A stretch of 10,576 bases of DNA from Candidatus Sungbacteria bacterium RIFCSPLOWO2_01_FULL_47_10. Lineage in GTDB: Bacteria; Patescibacteriota; Minisyncoccia; Sungbacterales; GWA2-42-14. Location of the stretch: NCBI GenBank assembly GCA_001820675.1, contig MHQO01000015.1, positions 1,736 to 12,311 of the forward strand. The letters run 5' to 3'. Every line of letters starts with the position of its first letter. The first letter of the stretch is position 1. A program made the position numbers and the translations under genes. Below the pieces are notes generated by a model. That model was given only the letters and a program-made list of their open reading frames with translations. It made no database searches and had not been told where the DNA came from. This document shows positions 6,194 through 10,576 of this stretch, in pieces.

Positions 6194-6220
6194 AAACGCC
6201 TCCCTCGAGGCGTTTTTAAA
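6189..6220. terminator. Bidirectional Rho-independent terminator between holA and the receiver gene
   Basis: A perfect 14-bp inverted repeat, TTTAAAAACGCCTC (6189-6202) and GAGGCGTTTTTAAA (6207-6220), has a four-base CCTC loop. Five As and five Ts flank the GC core, so it can terminate both convergent transcripts. The holA stop (6191-6193) is inside the left arm. Confidence 0.92.
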
Positions 6221-6229
6221 CCAAATCTG

Positions 6230-6649
6230 TCAGCCGACCTTACGATACCTTTCATTGAGGACTTTTTTTACTCTCTCGGCAACCTCTTCGAGCGTATATG
6301 TCGCTTTTGTGAGATAATCGGCGGCTCCGAGTTTCAAGGTCTTGTTTATATCTGACGGAGAAACAAGGTTCGAAAGCACAATCACCGGAATCTTCGAAAG
6401 ATCGGTGCTTTTTTTAATCCGGGACAGCACTTCATATCCGTCGATTCCCGGCAGGAGAAGATCGAGTATGATCAGGTGGGGTTTCTTCTCTTCGAGCGTT
6501 TGTAAGGCGGAGGGGCCGTCAACGGCAACCCAAACGTCATACCCTTCATTCATTAAATTCTTCACGAGAAGATTACGCAAAAAAAGATCGTCTTCAACAA
6601 CCAAAATACTTTCTTTTTTCAATTGTTCTCCGTCTTGAGGAGGCGCCAT
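6230..6649 (-). CDS. Receiver-only response regulator, downstream copy
   Basis: This is a 139-residue CheY-like receiver domain with no output domain. Visible phosphotransfer residues are the acidic pocket E19-D20-D21, the phosphoacceptor D63 in LIILDLLLPGIDGYEVL, the switch residue S93 in VIVLSN and the conserved K115 in YLTKATYT. Such proteins act by protein-protein contact or as phosphorelay carriers; no histidine kinase is in the window. I chose the ATG at 6649 because GAAGG lies five bases upstream and the first nine residues of the longer frame fit no receiver. The ribosome site lies partly within a small AAACC/GGTTT hairpin (6652-6666). The gene follows a paralogue after 41 bases, probably in one transcript, and ends at the bidirectional terminator. 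Its central 155 bases (6368-6522) are nearly identical to those of the paralogue although the ends have diverged. TGA is the stop. Confidence 0.93.
   Translation of the reverse strand: MAPPQDGEQLKKESILVVEDDLFLRNLLVKNLMNEGYDVWVAVDGPSALQTLEEKKPHLIILDLLLPGIDGYEVLSRIKKSTDLSKIPVIVLSNLVSPSDINKTLKLGAADYLTKATYTLEEVAERVKKVLNERYRKVG
6368..6522 (-). repeat. Near-identical 155-bp patch, copy in the downstream receiver gene
   Basis: This matches 6829-6983 at 153 of 155 positions with a constant 461-base offset and no gaps. One difference is synonymous (a leucine codon) and one changes Q to K. Identity drops sharply on both sides. Confidence 0.9.
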
Positions 6650-6690
6650 GAAAACCTTCGCGGTTTGGAAAAGCAAAAAAACGAGCCCTT

Positions 6691-7119
6691 CTACACCACT
6701 TCAAAATATTTTTCTTTGAGAAGCTTCTTGATGCGCTCGACAATCTCTTCAAGCGTAAAATTCGCTTTGATGATATAATCCGCCGCCCCCAATTCCACCG
6801 CCCGCGAAACGTCATCCTGCGAACTCAAGTTCGAAAGCACAATCACCGGAATCTTCGAAAGATCGGTGCTTTTTTTAATCCGGGACAGCACTTCATATCC
6901 GTCGATTCCCGGCAAGAGAAGATCGAGTATGATCAGGTGGGGTTTCTTCTCTTCGAGCGTTTTTAAGGCGGAGGGGCCGTCAATTGCTTCCCATATTCCG
7001 TATCCTTCTCCCATAAGCTTTTTTATCAGAAGGTTCCTTAAAAAAAGATCGTCTTCAACCACCAAAAGATTCGCTTTATTTAGCTGTTCTTCGCCCTCGT
7101 GGGCGCCTATTTTTGCCAT
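6691..7119 (-). CDS. Receiver-only response regulator, upstream copy
   Basis: A 142-residue single receiver domain, paralogous to the gene at 6230-6649. Key residues are E22-D23-D24, phosphoacceptor D66 in LIILDLLLPGIDGYEVL, switch residue S96 and K118 in YIIKANFT. The N-terminal extension MAKIGAHEGEEQLNKAN precedes the first beta strand and has no recognised role. No DNA-binding or enzymatic output domain follows, so it probably signals through a partner not seen here. A promoter-like TTGTAA/TATGAT pair ends six bases before the ATG, which would give a leaderless message; GGAG also occurs only two bases before the ATG. Alternatively it is read through from polA, 57 bases upstream, since no terminator lies between. 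The stop is TAG. The two copies look like an old tandem duplication with later homogenisation of the middle. Confidence 0.93.
   Translation of the reverse strand: MAKIGAHEGEEQLNKANLLVVEDDLFLRNLLIKKLMGEGYGIWEAIDGPSALKTLEEKKPHLIILDLLLPGIDGYEVLSRIKKSTDLSKIPVIVLSNLSSQDDVSRAVELGAADYIIKANFTLEEIVERIKKLLKEKYFEVV
6829..6983 (-). repeat. Near-identical 155-bp patch, copy in the upstream receiver gene
   Basis: Partner of 6368-6522. It encodes GPSALKTLEEKK through VIVLSNL, including the phosphoacceptor aspartate and the switch serine. Confidence 0.9.
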
Positions 7120-7125
7120 ATCTCC

Positions 7126-7154
7126 ATCATAATATGATCCGCAACGCTTTACAA
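7126..7154 (-). promoter_or_regulatory. Possible promoter of the receiver genes, leaderless geometry
   Basis: On the minus strand TTGTAA (7154-7149), a 17-base spacer and TATGAT (7131-7126, 5 of 6) place the expected start at or next to the A of the ATG at 7119. Confidence 0.4.
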
Positions 7155-7176
7155 ATCCCTTTTATCCAATTGTGGA

Positions 7177-9813
7177 TTACTTTTGAGCATATAGCTTCAA
7201 ATCCGCCCAATTCTTTCCGCTTTTTACATCGACGCTCAAATACACTCTTCCGTTCCAAACGCTTTCCATTGCCCTGCGTATATCTTTTATCGCTTTCTCA
7301 ATGATTTCTTCACTTTCAGCAATTTCAAAAAGGAGTTCGTCGTGAATTTGAAGCAGGAGACGAACCGCGTTTTCGGAATCGGAATAGGACCGCTTGAGCG
7401 TCTTTGATACCTCAACCATTGCAAGCTTCACTACATCGGCCGCTGTGCCTTGAATCGGCATATTGATCGCCATCCGTTCAGTTTCCCGCTCTTGGCGGAA
7501 GCCGCCACCCGTGATTCCCGGAAAATACCGGCGCCGCCCGAAACGAGTTTGGACAAAGCCGTTCTTTTTTGCAGATTTGATCGTTTCGTCAATGTACCGC
7601 CTGATGCCGGAAAAACCGCGGAAGTATTCTTCATAGAATTTTTTTGCCTGCGCTTCGGAAAATCCCGATCCGCGGGCAAACGCGCGCATTCCCATTCCGT
7701 AGAGAATTCCGAAATTAAGGATTTTTGCGGCTCGGCGCATTTCAGGGGTCACTTTTTCAATGGGAACGTTGTTGACTTCCGAAGCGGTAAGCGCGTGAAT
7801 ATCAAGGTCGCGGGAAAACGCTTCCAGCATTTTTTGGTCTCCCGCAAGCTCTGCAGCGATCCGCAGTTCAAGCTGTGAGTAATCAAACGAAACAAACGTG
7901 AACCCTGCATCCGCCACAAAGGCTCTTCGTATTTCTTTTCCCAGGGAAGTTTTTATTGGGATATGTTGGAGGTTTGGCTCTTCGGACGAAAGCCGCCCTG
8001 TCGCAGTTCTTGTCTGATTGTACAACGTATGTATTCGTCCGTCGTCTTGGATAAGTTTTGGAAGAGAATCTGCGTACGCGCTTTTTAATTTCATTAATTC
8101 TCTGTACTCAAGAACTTTTGGAATTACCGGGTGCAGAAGCTTTACGTCTTCGAGCTGTTCTTCATCGGTTGAAATTTTGCCGCCGGGGGTTTTCTTAAAT
8201 TTGTGTATATCTTTACCAATTTCCAATTTATCAAAAAGAATATAGGCAAGTTTTTGCGTTGAGTTAATATTAAATTTTTCTCCCGCATCGGTATGGATTT
8301 CTTTCGTAATAACCTCCAGCCTTTTTTTTAAAATGCTCCCCATCTTTTTTAAGGGCTCTTTTTCAACTTTTATTCCCCTGTTTTCCATTTGAGAAAGAAT
8401 GGGGATAAGCGGTAATTCCATTTCCGAGAATATATACCACGCGTTCTCGTCCTTAAGTTTTTTTTCAAGGATTTTCCGTAGCCGAAAGAAATGATGAAGC
8501 CACATTTCCGGTCCGCCCGAAACGAATTCGTTCATGTGCGCAGCAAGGAGGCGCTCGGGGGTGATGTCTTTTGGAACGGTGGAAAGAAGAAAACCGGCAA
8601 TGGTGATGTCAAAAAATTTTTTTTCGAGCACTGTTCCGGTTTTTGCCAAAAGTTGTTTTATAAACGGCTTGGCGTCAAAAATTATTTTTTCACATGTTTG
8701 GATCGGGGATATCTCGTCATTCGGCGCGCCGGAAAGTAATTCCATTGTTGACCGAACCGTGACTTCACCGTCCGAAACAAAAAGAACATGCTCGTCTTCA
8801 TCGAAAAAAAGAGCGACACTTTTATTTTTGAAAAATTTCAGCAGGGTGGATCTTTCCGTTATGGTCTGCGCGGTATTTTTTTGTATGTGTTCGGAAAAGG
8901 GCAGGGTTGAGTTTGTTTCTTTTTCTTGTTTTGATTTTTCCGGGGCCATACGGGCAAGAAAACTTTTGAATCCGAACCGTTCAAAAACCTCTGCGATGTC
9001 GTTCATTGCTTTTGCGTCCGGCTGGACGGTTTTTGCCGGAGAAAATTTAATATCAAGGCCGGTCTCAATGGTCGCGAGATTCTTTGAAAGAAACGCGTCG
9101 TTTTTCGATGCCGTAAGTTTTTCAATAATTCCCGGGGGCTCTTTCAGTTTTCCTTTTTCGAGGAGTTCATATATTTTTTCAAGGGTTTTATATTTTTTGA
9201 GAAGGTCGGTTGCCGTTTTTTCTCCGATGCCGCGCACTCCGGGAATGTTATCCGAAGGATCGCCCCGAAGCGCTTTATAATCAATAAGGGTTTCGGGGCC
9301 GAAGCCGAATCGATCAAAGACCGCTTTTTTGTCATACAATACGGTGTCGGTAACGCCTTTTCGCATGGTGAATACCGAAACACATTCGTTGACGAGCTGG
9401 AGCGCATCCATGTCGCCGGTTACGATGATAACTTCCGCTTTTGCGTCTTTTTTCGGGATTGTTTTCGCAAGCGTTCCGATGATGTCATCCGCTTCAAACC
9501 CTTCTTTTTCCAAAACAGGGATCGCGAACGCCCTAAGAACCTCTTTTGTTTTTGGAAATTGTTCGTAGAGCTCGTCCGGAGCGCGTTCTCTTTGCGCTTT
9601 ATATTTTTCGTATGCGGCGTGGCGAAATGTTGGAGCGGCAGTATCAAAAGCGGCCGCGATATAATCCGGTTTCAGTTCTTTTAAGATACGCAATAGTATG
9701 GACGTAAAGCCGTATACGGCCCCTGTTGGCGAGCCGTCCGGGGCCGTAAACGGAGGAAGCGCGTGAAACGCCCTGTGGATGATTGCGTTCGAATCAATAA
9801 TAACGTATTTCAT
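7177..9813 (-). CDS. polA: DNA polymerase I with degenerate proofreading domain
   Basis: PolA fills gaps after excision repair and removes Okazaki primers. The 878 residues carry all three regions. The 5'-3' exonuclease (1 to about 290) shows MKYVIIDSNAIIHRAFHALP, FEADDIIGTLA (106-116), VTGDMDALQLV (131-141) and GDPSDNIPGVRGIGEKTA (184-201). The middle region (about 320-465) keeps the fold pattern but lacks the DxE of exonuclease motif I. It has only FDAKPF and FFDITIAGF at the later motifs, so 3'-5' proofreading is probably lost, as in Taq polymerase. The polymerase domain has motif A DYSQLELR (644-651), motif B RRAAKILNFGILYG (693-706) and motif C QIHDELLFE (822-830). Likely catalytic aspartates are D644 and D825. 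The ATG at 9813 has no Shine-Dalgarno site and sits just behind the repeat at 9821-9944. The TAA stop lies 57 bases before the receiver genes, without a terminator. Confidence 0.97.
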   Translation of the reverse strand: MKYVIIDSNAIIHRAFHALPPFTAPDGSPTGAVYGFTSILLRILKELKPDYIAAAFDTAAPTFRHAAYEKYKAQRERAPDELYEQFPKTKEVLRAFAIPVLEKEGFEADDIIGTLAKTIPKKDAKAEVIIVTGDMDALQLVNECVSVFTMRKGVTDTVLYDKKAVFDRFGFGPETLIDYKALRGDPSDNIPGVRGIGEKTATDLLKKYKTLEKIYELLEKGKLKEPPGIIEKLTASKNDAFLSKNLATIETGLDIKFSPAKTVQPDAKAMNDIAEVFERFGFKSFLARMAPEKSKQEKETNSTLPFSEHIQKNTAQTITERSTLLKFFKNKSVALFFDEDEHVLFVSDGEVTVRSTMELLSGAPNDEISPIQTCEKIIFDAKPFIKQLLAKTGTVLEKKFFDITIAGFLLSTVPKDITPERLLAAHMNEFVSGGPEMWLHHFFRLRKILEKKLKDENAWYIFSEMELPLIPILSQMENRGIKVEKEPLKKMGSILKKRLEVITKEIHTDAGEKFNINSTQKLAYILFDKLEIGKDIHKFKKTPGGKISTDEEQLEDVKLLHPVIPKVLEYRELMKLKSAYADSLPKLIQDDGRIHTLYNQTRTATGRLSSEEPNLQHIPIKTSLGKEIRRAFVADAGFTFVSFDYSQLELRIAAELAGDQKMLEAFSRDLDIHALTASEVNNVPIEKVTPEMRRAAKILNFGILYGMGMRAFARGSGFSEAQAKKFYEEYFRGFSGIRRYIDETIKSAKKNGFVQTRFGRRRYFPGITGGGFRQERETERMAINMPIQGTAADVVKLAMVEVSKTLKRSYSDSENAVRLLLQIHDELLFEIAESEEIIEKAIKDIRRAMESVWNGRVYLSVDVKSGKNWADLKLYAQK

Positions 9814-9820
9814 TGGTAAA

Positions 9821-9944
9821 AATTCTGAATTCGAAATCCTAAATTCTAAACAATTTCTAAATTCAAAAAAACAAATATGAAATATGCGTTTTGAATTTTG
9901 GATTTGTGATTTTGGATTTGTTTAGGATTTAGAAATTAGGATTT
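9821..9944. repeat. AT-rich imperfect palindrome filling the polA-tsaE gap
   Basis: Outer arms 9834-9850 (AAATCCTAAATTCTAAA) and 9928-9944 pair at 16 of 17 positions. Inner arms 9859-9868 and 9889-9898 pair at 10 of 10. The right half also holds a near-tandem GATTTTGGATTTGT (9893-9907 and 9908-9921). Words from it recur inside uvrB. Its right end overlaps the last codons of tsaE and provides that gene's TAA stop (9936-9938). It occupies virtually the whole gap and could fold as a long hairpin in either transcript. Confidence 0.75.
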
Positions 9945-10484
9945 TATTGTAATGTGTCTTTTGTTTTTCCCCGCATGTTCAAAATAAATCCACATTGTAT
10001 TTTTTGGCAGAAGTTCTTTCACCTTCTCCGCCCATTCGATGACAGTGATGGTGTGCGGATCCTTCAAAATTTCTTTAAAGCCGAGATGTTCAAGTTCGGC
10101 GGGCTTCTCGATTCGATACGCATCGATATGCACCAAACAAACAAAGGATCTTTTGTTGTTGGTTGCCCGTCCCGAACGATTTATCCTACATGTAGCCGAA
10201 GGAAACCCCGGGGTCGGTTGCCTGCCCCGAGCCGCGTCGAGGGGCTGGTTGCCGATTACGAGGGTCTGCATCAAAATAAACGTCGGGCTTTTGGGCACAC
10301 CTTTAATTCCCAACCCCTTCGCAAAACCCTGAACGAACGTCGTTTTGCCGGAGCCGAGATTCCCGGAAAGCGCAATAACCGCGGCGAGCTTCGCGTGCCC
10401 GGCCTTTTTTAGTTTTTTTGCCAGCAAGAACGCAAATCGTTGCGTTTCTCTTTTGGTGGTTGTTATGGTTCTGTGATTCTTCAT
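9936..10484 (-). CDS. tsaE: tRNA t6A biosynthesis ATPase TsaE with a large in-frame insertion
   Basis: TsaE (YjeE) is the P-loop ATPase that works with TsaB and TsaD to place threonylcarbamoyl on A37 of ANN-decoding tRNAs in the cytoplasm. Seen here: Walker A GNLGSGKTTF (41-50), SPTF (66-69), HIDAYRI (119-125), LEHLGFKEIL (131-140) and VIEWAEKVKELLP (148-160), all in family order. Family members I recall are about 130-160 residues; this one has 182. The excess lies between SPTF and HIDAYR: 49 residues here against about 13-14 in E. coli and B. subtilis, so about 35 are extra. The extra stretch is rich in G, R, P and N and is encoded by GC-rich repeat DNA. The ATG at 10484 follows AAGGA by a single base, an unusually tight spacing. 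The last codons, KS and stop, lie in the 9821-9944 repeat. The insertion is in frame, so the enzyme may still work. Confidence 0.92.
   Translation of the reverse strand: MKNHRTITTTKRETQRFAFLLAKKLKKAGHAKLAAVIALSGNLGSGKTTFVQGFAKGLGIKGVPKSPTFILMQTLVIGNQPLDAARGRQPTPGFPSATCRINRSGRATNNKRSFVCLVHIDAYRIEKPAELEHLGFKEILKDPHTITVIEWAEKVKELLPKNTMWIYFEHAGKNKRHITIKS
10150..10260 (-). repeat. GC-rich mosaic repeat inserted in tsaE
   Basis: GGTTGCC occurs three times (10161, 10216, 10247). The first two copies extend to a 15-base direct repeat (10161-10175 and 10216-10230, 13 of 15 identical). Perfect palindromes CTACATGTAG (10186-10195) and ACCCCGGGGT (10205-10214) lie between them. GCCCC (10224-10228) and GGGGC (10241-10245) form a further hairpin. 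Boundaries are approximate. Base composition is clearly more GC-rich than the flanking tsaE sequence. Confidence 0.65.
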
Positions 10485-10576
10485 ATCCTTATTTAGGGTA
10501 TCAAATGTGCGGTCATTTATCCATAATTCACTCGCTGGTGTTAGGCAAAAGCCAAAACAATAGTCGCCAACGCCAA

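Noticed and set aside
6650..6676. Upstream start adding nine residues to the downstream receiver protein
   Set aside because: The ATG at 6649 has a well-placed GAAGG, and the extra residues overlap the intergenic T-run and hairpin.
8534..9280. Plus-strand open frame of 248 codons inside polA
   Set aside because: It lies entirely antisense to conserved polA sequence, is rich in S, F and R as expected from a shadow frame, and has no promoter or ribosome site.
9834..9944. CRISPR array or tandem satellite in the polA-tsaE gap
   Set aside because: The repeats are inverted and degenerate, without regular spacing or unique spacers, and no cas gene is nearby.
10485..10540. Promoter for tsaE in the last bases of the window
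   Set aside because: TATGGA/GATAAAT-like words occur, but no convincing -35 and -10 pair with correct spacing was found.
10541..10576. Possible C-terminus (LALATIVLAFA then stop) of a gene entering from the right edge on the minus strand
   Set aside because: Only eleven codons are visible; the hydrophobic run is suggestive but cannot be told from chance.

Overview
The window reads as a piece of a small, compact bacterial genome, most likely a member of the Candidate Phyla Radiation (Patescibacteria, Parcubacteria-like). This placement is inference. It rests on the packing of short transcription units, a FemA/FemB-type peptidoglycan bridge enzyme, receiver-only response regulators in tandem, AT-rich AATTC/AAATCC repeats between genes, and in-frame insertions in housekeeping proteins. 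TGA, TAG and TAA all serve as stops, so the standard bacterial code applies.

Layout from left to right. 1-584 (-): FemA/FemB-family gene cut by the window edge. 739-1152 (+): unknown protein with its own promoter and terminator. 1220-1801 (-): ruvA. 1874-2098 (-): two-helix membrane protein with a strong promoter, Shine-Dalgarno site and terminator. 2154-4187 (+): uvrB, carrying two in-frame repeat insertions. 4299-4832 (+): unknown signal-anchored protein, again with its own promoter and terminator. 4952-6193 (+): rpsT and holA as one operon, closed by a bidirectional terminator. 6230-7119 (-): two tandem receiver-domain proteins with a near-identical central patch. 7177-9813 (-): polA. 9814-9944: an imperfect inverted repeat filling the gap before tsaE. 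9936-10484 (-): tsaE with a large GC-rich in-frame insertion. The last 92 bases hold no gene I can support.

Functionally this is mostly a DNA maintenance neighbourhood: RuvA (Holliday junctions), UvrB (excision repair), the replicative clamp-loader delta subunit and DNA polymerase I. Ribosomal protein S20, the t6A tRNA-modification ATPase TsaE, cell-wall bridge synthesis and phosphorelay receivers complete it. Apart from rpsT-holA and the possible tsaE-polA-receiver run, genes form single-gene units with canonical TTGACA/TATAAT-like promoters.

The most interesting signal is the set of in-frame palindromic or repeat insertions inside conserved proteins: two in UvrB and one in TsaE. The UvrB inserts share exact 11-base words with the intergenic repeat between polA and tsaE, which also supplies the tsaE stop codon. 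This suggests a small mobile or proliferating palindromic element family that tolerates being translated, similar in principle to Rickettsia palindromic elements. A second signal is a 155-base patch, 153/155 identical, shared by the two otherwise diverged receiver genes. It looks like gene conversion.
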